The notes under the pieces were generated by a model. It saw only the letters and a list, made by a program, of their open reading frames with translations, did not search any database and was not told the DNA's origin. From the NCBI GenBank assembly GCA_025769875.1, contig JAGFNK010000007.1:124001-188000 (forward strand): DNA of 64,000 nt. The letters run 5' to 3'. This DNA comes from Russula earlei. Taxonomy: Eukaryota; Basidiomycota; Agaricomycetes; Russulales; Russulaceae. Each line of letters begins with the position of its first letter. The first letter of the stretch is position 1. Shown piece by piece: positions 21,877-31,913 of the stretch. A program made the position numbers and the translations under genes.

Positions 21877-22516
21877 TAAATGGGAAGATGATGAAGAACA
21901 AGCATTTAGAAAATTAATCCAGGCATTCATGACAGCCCCAATCCTCATGTCACCTGATCATACTAAACCCTTTCGGCTCATCTGCGATGCAAGCGACTTT
22001 GCAGTTGGCGCAATCTTGGAACAACCTGATGAATTTATTAATAACAGATATCACCCAGTAGCCTATTTTTCGAAATCCTTGGACCCTGCACAACAAAATT
22101 ACATGATCTATGATAAAGAACTCCTGGCCATCGTCTCATCCCTCTGGCACTTCCGACACTACCTTGAAGGCGCTACACACCCCATTGATCTATGGACAGA
22201 CCACAATAATTTGACATACTTCATGACAAAACAAAAACTCACGCGACGACAAGCCCGATGGGCACTCCTTCTCAGCAACTTTGACTTTGCCATCACCCAT
22301 CACCCAGGAACCATGAACAAAGCAGACGGTCTGTCCAGGCGGCCAGACTTTAAAGAGGGGATACAAAATGAAAACGATGGAAAGGTGCTCCTAGATGACA
22401 AATATTTTAAAATTAGAGCAACACGCACCTCTGCCACAGAACCAATTGGCGCCAAGAACTTCGACAACAACTGCGATCTAGCAAAGAATACAACCCAGAA
22501 GTGTCTAACGTGTTAG
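21877..22516 (+). pseudogene. pol: Gypsy1 RNase H domain
   Basis: Continuation of pol after the palindromic element: KWEDDEEQAFRKLI, then RNase H with LICDASDFAVGAIL, YDKELLAIV and DLWTDHNNL, ending ITHHPGTMNKADGLSRRPD (the usual Gypsy boundary to integrase). The D-E-D residues are visible. The frame closes at a TAG at 22,514, where the integrase frame has shifted by one base, so an indel lies between about 22,450 and 22,500. Confidence 0.9.
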
Positions 22517-23929
22517 CAATCATTATAAAGAATGGACCAAGACGATTATCCAAAGGCTTACAAGACTGGAACCTCGAAGATGGACTAATACTATTCAAAG
22601 GAAAAGTCTATATCCCAAACAATGACACCCTACGAAAGAAAATTCTGAAACTACATCATGATTCCCTCGCCACTGGACATCCTGGCCAATGGAAAACTTA
22701 CGAACTAATCAGCTGAAACTATTGGTGGCCAGGAATGCTAACCTATGTCAAAGGTTATGTAGACGGTTGCGCAATTTGCCAAAGCACAAAGAACCACCCA
22801 AAGACAGAAACACCCCTCGTACCAATTACACCAGCTGGAGAAGTATGGAAAAGCATTACCATGGACTTTATTACAGGACCTACCGATTTCACAAGGTTTT
22901 GACAGCCTCCTAGTCGTGGTAGATCGATTCAGCAAAGCAATAATCATTACCCCTTGCCATAAGACAATCACAGCAGACGAGATGGCAACACTAATCATGA
23001 ACAATGTCTGGAGAAGAATAGGCCTCCCAACACAAATAATATCAGACAGAGGCCCCCAATTCGCAGCAAAAGTTACTCAAGAACTATGGAAGAAATTAAA
23101 TGTCAAGATATCGTTGAGCACAGCGTATCACCCACAGACAGATGGAGAAACAGAACGAGTTAACCAAGAACTAGAACAATACCTACGAATATTTTGCAAC
23201 CACCAAGCAGACAATTGGGCAGAACTAATTCCCTTCATGGAGTTTGCACATAATGCCAGACAACACAGCACTACGAACAAACCCCCTTTTGAGGTCTGGT
23301 ATGGCTTTAACCCAACATTTGCTCCACCCCTTGCTTTTACATCAAAGTTCCCTTCAATCCAAGAAAGACTAATGAGACTAAACCAGCTCAGAGAAGAAGT
23401 AGCTGCCTCCCTGAACTGAGCAACTGAGATCATGAAGCAATCAGGACCTCAATCCTCCACATTTCGCTTTAAAGAAGGGGATCAAGTATGGTTGGAGGCC
23501 ACAAATCTACAAACCACTCACCCAAAAGCAAAACTAGCCCCTCGATGCTATGGACCATTCAAAGTCATCACTGCCTATCCAGTAAATGTTTGTCTCGAAC
23601 TACCAAAGTCCTGGAAAATACACCCAGTTTTTCACCACTCTCTGATCAAACCTTATAAAGAAACCATTGCCCACAGCCCTAACTTCTCTAATCCGCCACC
23701 GGTACTAGTTGAAGGAGAAGAACAATACAAGGTAGAACAGATCTTAAACTCTCGGCTCTCCCCAAATCGCAAAGGGATCCAATACCTAGTTAAATGGAAA
23801 GGGTACACTGCCGCAGAAAATACTTGGGAACCAGCATCTAACCTATCAAAAGTGCAATTTCTTGTTAAAGACTTCCATCGGAAATATCCGAAAGCGCTTA
23901 AAACGATTCCCACCAGGAGTAACCCCTAA
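22501..23929 (+). pseudogene. pol: Gypsy1 integrase with chromodomain
   Basis: H2C2-type zinc region (HHDSLATGHPG to VDGCAICQ), the DDE core (ITMDFI, IISDRGPQF, then TDGETERVNQELEQ), the GPY/F region (PRCYGPFKVI) and a C-terminal chromodomain (YKVEQILNSRLS, YLVKWKGYT, ENTWEPASNL) ending at 23,929. Chromodomains steer such elements to histone-marked heterochromatin. TGA stops occur at 22,714 (LIS.NYWWPG) and 23,417, and one frameshift lies near 22,890. Confidence 0.9.
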
Positions 23930-24161
23930 ACCAACAACTCTCATCATGACCTCTGTCGACAACTACCTTTATCCTTGTTACCAACGAACTTTTCAGAGAA
24001 CCCCTGCAATCACATGCACTCAATCGACCACAGCTATCCCCAAAGCAATCCATAGAACAGGAGAGAACTCCCCACAAATGAACAGACTTCGAATTTTCAT
24101 ATGCAAACTACTCCATCTTCCAAAGAAACAAGTCCCTACCGTTGCAGGAGCAACAAGTCTA

Positions 24162-24176
24162 TAAAGAGGGGATGAA
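24162..24176 (+). promoter_or_regulatory. Polypurine tract of Gypsy1
   Basis: AAAGAGGGGATGAA directly precedes the 3' LTR. This purine-rich stretch is where plus-strand DNA synthesis is primed in LTR retrotransposons. Confidence 0.7.
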
Positions 24177-25005
24177 TGTTACGAACCAAGGCCAGGTCCT
24201 GGCCGTAGATGGTCCTATTTCACTCAAGAGAGACCTCTCTCATTTTGCATTACCAACTCCCTTCCATTTTCTGGGCTATCCCTCCTGCAGTGCAAGATAT
24301 CGCTATTGCAAAGGCACTATAACATGACCAGGCACCAGTTTCCTAATCTGGTAATCATCGGGTGGCAGCCACATGGTCACCCAGCCACCAGGAACCCGAA
24401 ACAGTGGCACAAACTCTTAGAAACTGTTGCATAACTCATCTGACATCATCAAGGCTCCAATGACATCATGGCTGACTGAGCAACTCCACAGTGACCTCAT
24501 AAGCTCACTAAGCGCTCCACAGTGACATCATAATGATGTCATTGCTCCACAATGATCAGTAATGCGCTCAGTAAGCCTGAGACTTGACATAAGCAAGTTT
24601 ATGCCTCTGTAGTCCTATTGGAGGGTACCAAAGAGTCTAGAATAGTCCCAGTTCTTTGTAATTGATCCTGTACACTGTATATAAGCCCCAATGAAGTATG
24701 GCAGTCGTCAGACTGTCCATTTGTGATACTCTCATCCTCCTGGGTACTCCCCCGTGGCCACTCAGTTTAAAGTCTACTCTCGTCTTCAAGGTACTCTTCA
24801 ACGACCACCTTGTTTAAAGCCCCCTCGCTACACTGGCCTCTAGTCTTCGCCTTTGTCTCCTGCAACACCTACCAGTCCCCATCTGGTACCTCCTCGTCAT
24901 TTGGCTCGTCCTCCTGTTCAACGCCGCCTTCGCTGCATACCATCTGTTCTGACCCTTGCCCACCTGCTCCTGAGTCCTTAGTGATCAGCAGTACATGTCT
25001 TGACA
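24177..25005 (+). repeat. Gypsy1 3' LTR (LTR-A)
   Basis: 829 bp, same ends as the 5' LTR, with about 25 differences by eye, followed by duplication GGGGT. The region from the chromodomain stop to this LTR (23,930-24,161) holds no recognisable protein. Confidence 0.93.
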
Positions 25006-25200
25006 GGGGTGTAGCATGCGCATGTGGTCGGTGGCGAGGACTGGGTGATATGGTTGAGGTCTTGATGTTGGTTGCAAGGTCGTTGGCATGTGGTTGGTGG
25101 CGAACGGCCTGGAATCGAGACTTGTGGGCATGTGGCATACGCGTGGTCGGTGGCAAGGGCTTGATGTTGGGCGCAAGGGAGGTGGCTTGCGCATGTGGTT
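25006..25200 (+). mobile_element. LTR-E-like repeat, continuation
   Basis: Continues the repeat cut by Gypsy1 at 10,161. The GTGG-rich units (CATGTGGTCGGTGGC and relatives) match 48,760-48,960 and 39,970-40,060. It ends in the LINE target duplication TTGCGCATGTGGTT at 25,187-25,200. Confidence 0.65.
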
Positions 25201-26869
25201 TTGTTTTGTTTTTTTTTTTTTTTTTTTTTGAATTCGCTTTTGTATACCACTTTATAAACTAAGTACATGGGCAGTCCCTGGGTACCTAAGAGCGGGCTTA
25301 TCACACACTGTGCCCGGCCCAAAACACTAAAAGTAACCTATGACTTCCTACCGTTCTGTGTATATAGGGATAGGGGAGCAGGTTTCGTACTTGAATGAGA
25401 AGGGACAAAAGAAAGGGGGGCCAGAGCATGGGGAACCAGCTCAGGTCAAAGGTGCAGGGGATTGGAGTTGTACGTGGGGGTGGCAAAAACACAAGCGAAA
25501 ACATATGATCAAAAAGCCTATTGTCCAGTATAGTTGGGCAGTGGAGCATTGCTCATGCATTGTGTGGGAGGGTTTGACTGTGTCTCCAGCACAGACGCAT
25601 GTGTCTAGAGCATGGGGGCAGGTGGTATTCTGCTGAAGGGCATGAAGGCCAGTCTGGTGAAGGATGTTGGGGCAGGGGGAGTGGGGCTGGGCAGGAAGTT
25701 GGTGGTGCTTGGGGTGGGAGTGGCACCAATTGGGTTGAGGGTTGGACATTTCGGGGTGGGGTGTTTCTTGTTGGTGTTCTTTGGTGGGTTGCTTCTCCAG
25801 TGCTTTAGGGTTACCACATGCCCAAGCATGTGTAGGGTGCATAAGTGGAGGAGTGCCTGGGCCTTTGTGCCATCTGGGTCTTCAAAGGAGACTGAGAGGG
25901 AGGAGTGCACGCCTGGGGCATAAGTTGATGGGGACCTAACCCATGAAGGGGGTTGGGTAATGGTGAGGGTGGCATAAGTGGGGTTCTCAGCCAGGAGTGC
26001 TTGGTGGCACTCCTGTGGGGTGTATGCTTCTCTTGTGTTAGTTTTGCCAGTTGGGGCAGCATTTATTGTAAGTTTGGACCATTTGACATTTGGTCATACT
26101 GGTGGGGGTTCTTGGAAGGCAGAGATGGAGTTGACTGAGAGGGAGGCTTGCAGGGCCTCAGAGATTGTGGGGAGGGAGGTCATGAGGTTGTGTGCCGTGG
26201 TATTTGGACCACCCCAAATCACTAAGTTACCCTTTTGTGTCCACTGCAAGGTGGACATGTGGACTTGGTTGTTGTTGGTTGAACATAAGGCAGAGTTGAT
26301 GGTGGCGCGTATGTCTGCGGGGTTAGGGCAGAGGGAGGCCGGCCAGGTGTAAGCAGATGTCTTCATGACTGCACAAGGGCGGGGGGGGGAGGGAGGCCTT
26401 GGCTGCATATGTGGGAGTGGTGTTAGAGGCTGGGGTCACTGGGACTTTGGCCTTGGTGGGTGTTGTGGTGTTTTTGGGCAGGGCTTTGATTTCCTTTCTC
26501 ATGTCGACTGAAGCCTGAGTGAGATTGATAAGTGTGGTCTCCAGGCTGGTGAGGCAATTCTGGAGCGAGTTAAGTTCTCTGGAAGGGGCAGTGGATTGTG
26601 GGTGGTGCTCTAAGGGGAGGGAAGTGACTAGAGTATCATTCAGGAAGAGCTTCAGGAGGTGTGCAGAGGCCTTCATTGACTCATCTGGTTGGGCAAGTTT
26701 AGAGGGATGCAGATGCTTTAGATAGGCATGGGCAAGCCCAAGTATACTAGCCAAAGAGTCATGGTTGGGGGGTAGTAGGTTTTGGAGTTGTTTCCCAGGG
26801 AAGGGGAGAAAGGCTGGGAGAGGGATCGTTTGCCCAGTGGGCATGATGATGGTATGAAGTTAAGAAGCA
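25201..26869 (-). mobile_element. LINE copy carrying ORF1 only, 14-bp target duplication
   Basis: Minus-strand LINE. The poly(A) tail is the T run near 25,209-25,229. It is bracketed by TTGCGCATGTGGTT (25,187-25,200) and TTGTGCATGTGGTT (26,870-26,883), equal except for one CpG to TpG change. The 1,669-bp body contains the start of an ORF1 only 25 bp from its 5' end and no reverse transcriptase, so it is not a simple 5' truncation. Confidence 0.85.
25301..26844 (-). pseudogene. LINE ORF1 (gag-like, RNA-binding) remnant
   Basis: Begins MPTGQTIPLPAF at 26,844. A helical region with ETTLINLTQASVDMRKEI, TYAAKASLPPP, then VHMSTLQWTQKGNLVIWGG, a segment characteristic of ORF1 of Tad-like fungal LINEs. 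It breaks into three frames (about 26,323; 26,094; then 25,811-25,441) and ends in a Pro/His-rich tail. ORF1 binds LINE RNA in the ribonucleoprotein. Not functional here. Confidence 0.65.
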
Positions 26870-26883
26870 TTGTGCATGTGGTT

Positions 26884-27063
26884 GGTGGCAAGGGTGGGCG
26901 AGAGTCTTTGACATTTTGCAGTGGGTTGAATTACCATAAAAGGCAATTGTGTCAGCAAGAGACTCGGGACTTCAATCACATGTTAATGGATGTAATTTAG
27001 TTATATAAGTGTGTTAATAATAAGATAACTCCTTACCATTTTCCCCTACCAAAAAAAAAAGGA
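26884..27063. other. Junction between LTR-E relic and MULE
   Basis: The first 20-30 bp continue the LTR-E-like GTGG repeat. The rest is AT-rich, ending in a run of A at about 27,051-27,060 just before the MULE start codon. The MULE left end should lie here, but I could not identify its inverted repeat. Confidence 0.4.
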
Positions 27064-30000
27064 ATGCAATCTCATTTCCAATTGATTGGCGCGCCATCCA
27101 CATCATCCACCCATTCCAGCCCGAGCGCCCCTTTTATGACACAATGTTTTCAGATCACTGCCAATTCTGGAAAGAGGGGAGGGCTCAATTATGACCGGGA
27201 GCACGGCGGATACCCCATGGAATGGCCAACAGCAGCCAATTTCGACATGTGCTGCCAGCAAGAAGAATTGGCTCATTCAATTGAATTGATTCCATCCAGC
27301 ACCGAGCATGGGCAGGGATGGACAAAGAAGATTTTTGTCTGCTCCCACCAACTATCCAGGGGAGCTTTGAGTTATGTAAAGAAGCACCCCAATTGCACAT
27401 GGAGATCCGAGATCAAGAAGATGGGTTGCCATTGCCAAATAGTCATCAAGTCTTACACAGACACGCCTACCATTCTTGGACAATATGCAAGCGAGCATTC
27501 CCATGAAATCAGAATTGCTAATCTCGCTTACACATGAATGTCACGTGTAGCACATGATAAAATTAAATTCATGCTGTCAAAGAAGGTTGATCCACGGGAA
27601 ATAGTAAGTGCCTGTATTGAATTTATTTTATTTTTATTCGCTAACTTAATAATGGAAAGGTACACAATATTCAGGATTCATCGCCTGATGGCAGCCAATG
27701 TTATGATTTACCCCCTTGTGGGTTCGTCCATAACCCCTTCCCATCATTTTTCCTTTGTATCACCCCCGTTTCCATGGTTACCGTTCCACCCCTTGATGGT
27801 GATCCCTTATTGTGTTTCATCTATTGTGTTTCACTTATTATGTTTCATCTATTGTTGAGCTACTTTTGCTATTTGATCTGCCTTTTTACCTTGTTCTGCT
27901 TATAGTACTGTACAGCCTCGCTACATACAGTATTTAAGCGCCTGTAAAAGCTGGGGAAAGCCCCAAGCTTAGCTTTGTCCCATTTCCTGTCGCATCTCTT
28001 GCCCTGTATACTCTCTCAATCACAACTTGCTTGTGCTGGCCTACACTCTGCTTGACCTAAGCACACCTCAAGGAACCCTTGTGTTCCTCTTCCTCCTCTG
28101 CCTCTCTCTCATCGTCCTCCTCTTCTGTGAAACCAGAAGATCAACTCTGTCTGCGGATTGAGTCATTATCTGACTCAACCTCGAGACGCTAAACCCCTTT
28201 TGATCCGGTCTCTTTGAGCCGGCCCCCACGGAACCCTTGAAACCAAGTCACAGGGACTTGGCCCCCACTGAACCTTGAGCTAATGCTCTAACGGCCGCGA
28301 CGCCGTTACAGCCAAGACTGATTCATCTCACTCCAGGATGTAAGCCACATGGCCTGGGAAATGGAAGATGAGCTTATCAGGCTGCATCCAGAGGATGCTA
28401 TCTCCACCAGGCTCTGGTTGGACAGATTTACAGATGAAAAAACAAATGTTTTTTACAAAGACAGGCTGCACAGTGCCCCATCTCAATCAAATCTGCAGGA
28501 GGATGCATATGTATTATGCATCCAGACCCCTTTCCAAATGGAGGCATTCCACTGCCTTGGGAACAGCTTCATCAGTATCGATGCAACTCATAATTTCACT
28601 CAATATCTGGACTTCTTATTATTTACCATGATTGCGTGCAATCACTGGGGACATGGTGTGTAATATTTACTAAATGTCAATTTAGCACGCTTATCTTTTC
28701 CAGATAGGTGTGCCTGTTGCCTGGATGCTGGCATCCAATGGAACAAAGGACACAATATCCTTTTATGTCCATTGGGTCAGGGATGCCACTCTGGCTATCC
28801 AGCCATCTATTATTATGACAGATCGTGATGCCACACAGATTGCTGCCCTCAAGATTGCCTATCCAGGAAGTCGGATATGGCTTTGCAAGTGGCATGTGTT
28901 GCACGTGATGCAATCACACTTCGATGGTAACAATTTTCCTGATCTGTGGGATAAGATCAAGAGATGGGTACATACAGATGATCAGGCTGACTTTCTACAA
29001 ATCTGGGAGGAGATCTCCACTGATCCTCAGGTTCCAGAAACTTTTGTGAACTATCTTGGGTCTCAATGGATGCCTGTGGTGCATATGTGGTCCATGGTTT
29101 ACTGGAAAAATCAACATATCTTTGAGGAAGGGGACATCAACATGTTGATCGAAGTGTATGTGATCCTCCCAATCTAAAGATAAGATGACTCAATCTTTTT
29201 AGATATCATCATGTCCTCAAATCACATTGGCTCGACGGCAAGCACAATCAGCGGATTGATCGAATATTATTTGTTCTAGTGCGTCGCATGGTGCCATATT
29301 ACCAAAACAGGCATGAACGGCAGAATGTCAGGCTCAATGGTCAGGACCTGGTGGCTGACAGGCATCATATAATTTTCACCTGTGCTGAGAGCATCTCACA
29401 AGATTCAATCTTGCAATTCGATGAGATCTGCTTTCATGTTGCTTCACAGTCCCATTCTGGCGCATTTTACTCAATCGATCTGATGAAGTCACTTGTGATT
29501 GCACAGATTATCCCCAGATTAGATTCTGCAAACACATTGCAGCAATCTACATCCACTTTCCCTACCTCTGTCCTGAGGGGAGCACACAAAAGGAAAGTGC
29601 AAATAAATCACCTGACCCCCCATCCCCATCATCTTCTTCATCCACACCAAGGGAGAGCCTAGTATCTCTCTCACAGGAGATCATATCATTATTGCACGAT
29701 CTCACATCTAGGCTTGAAAATGCTAATCAAACAGCGGAGATTGTTGAGGCTGCATGGGCCGCCAAATATGGTTTGGCAGCCGCAATCAATTTAATTCAAG
29801 GCTCCAAGGTCTTACCTGATAAGGAAGTGATCATGCCCAATCAGAAAACATGGACGGAGACAGCCAAGCATATGGGTGTCAAACTCAAACGGGGCCTAAA
29901 ACAACAGACCAGTCTCCCCAACGCGTGGGGATTGACAGCACGAAGCATTGGTGTTGCTAAGGGAAAGCGCCGCCATGTTCACAATGATCCGTATGCCAGG

Positions 30001-30221
30001 GGCAAATGGTCAGGCAAGCGCGCCAAGCCCGATGCAACATCTGCCACCATGAATGTGTGCACACGTGCCCTCGGGGAACCGTTGTCCCTCCCTCAGAACC
30101 CCCCTCCCTCCAATGCCACTGCCTCCCTTGCATCAGGTCCCTTTGGACTCGCACCACTGCCTCTAACGGCCTCAACTGTTGCTGTTCCTTACAATACAAA
30201 ATCTTTTTTTGTATCAATTTA
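27064..30221 (+). pseudogene. Mutator-like (MULE) transposase gene, broken
   Basis: Multi-exon gene, ATG at 27,064. In order: a cysteine/histidine DNA-binding module (FVCSHQLSRG, HPNCTWRSEIKKMGCHC, ASEHSHE) of the FLYWCH/GCM-WRKY kind; the MULE catalytic domain with ISIDATHNFTQY, IIMTDRDATQIAAL and CKWHVLHVMQ (28,590-28,900); a SWIM zinc finger CDCTDYPQIRFCKH near 29,500; then a helical, basic tail. Introns with GT-AG ends lie near 27,604-27,674, 28,656-28,708 and 29,158-29,204. Damage: TGA at 27,535, a solo LTR-B at 27,699, and a frameshift just before the SWIM finger. The 3' end is cut by a P element at 30,222. The reading between 28,311 and 28,345 is uncertain. Confidence 0.8.
27699..28310 (+). 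mobile_element. Solo LTR-B inside the MULE gene
   Basis: 612 bp, TGTTATGATTTACC to CGCCGTTACA, with duplication GCCAA at 27,694-27,698 and 28,311-28,315. The most GC-rich, least CpG-depleted LTR-B copy here (it keeps GGCCGCGACGCCG where others have GGCTGTGATGCC), so it is probably the youngest. Confidence 0.93.
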
Positions 30222-30609
30222 TTGCCATTTTCAGCGCACTTGGCAGAGTTTGAATTCCACCCAAATCGGCGCAGAAAACCCTCTCAAACATGCAGGATGA
30301 ATATCTCCCTCAAAACAGCTTCAATTCACATAAAACTTATTGTCCCTGAATTGCCTGAATGAGGGCTAGGCAGCCCCATTGTTTTCATGAGATTTGAGTG
30401 AGAATTGGTGGAGCTGGACTCAAGCCACCTCCACATGTGTATTAGATGAATTACAACTCAAAATTGTGGTCTATATCTATTATTTCTCCCTCATGTTGTA
30501 CCCATGGGCTGTCTTGAGGCAGCCCCATAGTGTTTTTGACTCAAGTGTTGTGGTGTGCAACATTGTTTCCAGTGCAATCGGAGTTGTGGCCAGCCACTCA
30601 TCACCCCTC

Positions 30610-31197
30610 TGTTAAGGCTCCAAAGTGCCTTAAATAAGATCAATGGTCGCGTCTGTAAACGCGTCCTACCAATGCAGATATGCTTGAGTCAAGCAAGCAA
30701 TACTTGTGGAGAGGAAGGAGTGTTAGATCCTTCTAGAGTATGACAATAAGATGAGAGGGGCTCTGCAGACGGGGTAGGAGTCAACTGTTTGGGATTGGCA
30801 AACTAAGTCAAGCTTAGGGCTCAACTGTTACAACTGGGGGCTTTATATAGCCCTACAGGGATAAGGTTTGTGCTACTGTAGTACTGGTCGGTGCTATAGA
30901 AGCAAAACATGGCTCATAGAAGCGAGGTTGCTTCTATGTAAACGATCTCGGTGCTGGAAGCATTAAGTGCTTCCCCAATCAAGGAATCGACGTACGTGGT
31001 GGTACAGGAACATCTGGGACAGAAGCAATGCTACTCATTGCTTCTTCAGTACATCTTCTGAAAGATACGATCAACGCGCTCCGAATATGATATCAAGGAA
31101 CATAAACGATCAAGATCTGACGCACGCATAATGCAAACAGTGCAGTCCATAGTTCAGGTGTTCCGGCATCTTCCGGACCCCAAACCACTCGGTAACA
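30610..31197 (-). repeat. Gypsy2 3' LTR (LTR-D)
   Basis: 588 bp; on the plus strand it runs TGTTAAGGCTCC to CTCGGTAACA. Preceded in element orientation by the purine-rich tract CTGAAGGAGGGGTAA (plus strand 31,198-31,212). Confidence 0.93.
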
Positions 31198-31212
31198 TTA
31201 CCCCTCCTTCAG
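31198..31212 (-). promoter_or_regulatory. Polypurine tract of Gypsy2
   Basis: On the minus strand CTGAAGGAGGGGTAA directly abuts the 3' LTR. Expected priming site for plus-strand synthesis. Confidence 0.7.
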
Positions 31213-31238
31213 ATTGGTGGTCCCACACACCAACGATT

Positions 31239-31913
31239 CTAAAATCGAGTGGTGGGGTCAACGCCATCATCATCAAGGGGAGGAGGTGATGTGGTAAGGG
31301 TGTATCGGCCTTCTTCTGCTGCCTCATAGGCAGCCAATGCTGAGGCTACTATCGCCTCTGACTCCTCAGCAGTGGCTGAAGGAGACATGATCTGTGGGAG
31401 TCTGTCAGAGTCCCTAGGTAACCTCCGGACTGGAGGTGTGTCTGAGCGAAGAGGAGTCGTAGTGAAAGGTTCTTGAAAGGTCCGGGACCCTTCTCCTTTC
31501 GCTACCTGCAAAATGCGCGGGTTAGCAGTGTCCTCCCTCTCCTGGTCGGACTTCCTCTTCCTGCTCGGGTGTGCCTGTTCCCATCCTCGGTGGAAAGGGC
31601 ATGATCTGATTGGTGTATAGGAACAATGATAGGGAGGCACTAGGCAATGTGAGGCAGCGTCTGCTGCCAGTTGGTCGTGGCAATACTGGTGGGGCAGTGG
31701 ACAGTACTTGTTAAAATGTCCTACCTCGCCACAATACTTGCATCGGTTCCTTTTTCTCCTCCCTTCTATCATGTTCAGCTGCTGAGGCTCTGGAATGAAG
31801 TCAGCCGTTGCAGTAGACGCTTCCCCACTGCTGCTATAGGAATGGTAATAGATAGAGCTCTGGGGGGAAGGGTTTGGTGATGCTTCTGATCCTGCTCCTC
31901 CTCGAAGGCGCAT
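31239..31913 (-). CDS. Gypsy2 3' accessory ORF with CCHC zinc knuckle
   Basis: 225 codons downstream of integrase and just inside the 3' LTR. Starts MRLRGGAGSEAS; a zinc knuckle CKYCGEVGHFNKYC (CX2CX4HX4C) near residues 58-71; then basic and Ser/Pro-rich sequence. It overlaps the end of the 398-codon frame upstream in another phase. The overlap reads SWYAPSRRSR in one frame and RLRGGAG in the other, so the two may be one protein split by a single-base shift, or two proteins joined by frameshifting. A nucleic-acid-binding, second gag-like protein is the likeliest role (inference). Confidence 0.6.
   Translation of the reverse strand: MRLRGGAGSEASPNPSPQSSIYYHSYSSSGEASTATADFIPEPQQLNMIEGRRKRNRCKYCGEVGHFNKYCPLPHQYCHDQLAADAASHCLVPPYHCSYTPIRSCPFHRGWEQAHPSRKRKSDQEREDTANPRILQVAKGEGSRTFQEPFTTTPLRSDTPPVRRLPRDSDRLPQIMSPSATAEESEAIVASALAAYEAAEEGRYTLTTSPPPLDDDGVDPTTRF

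Larger units (their letters stand above)
10162..25005 (+). mobile_element. Gypsy1: full-length chromovirus LTR retrotransposon with nested insertions
   Basis: Two 829-bp LTR-A copies (10,162-10,990 and 24,177-25,005) with duplication GGGGT at 10,157-10,161 and 25,006-25,010. Between them: unknown ORFs, gag with zinc knuckle, protease, reverse transcriptase, RNase H, integrase with chromodomain, and a purine-rich tract. Nested: two antisense solo LTR-A (15,574-16,402; 16,831-17,659) and a 3,507-bp palindromic element (18,370-21,876). Without them it is about 9.7 kb. By eye the two LTRs differ at about 25 of 829 positions (about 3%), many at CpG. Coding regions have several stops and frameshifts, so it is dead. 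Confidence 0.95.
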
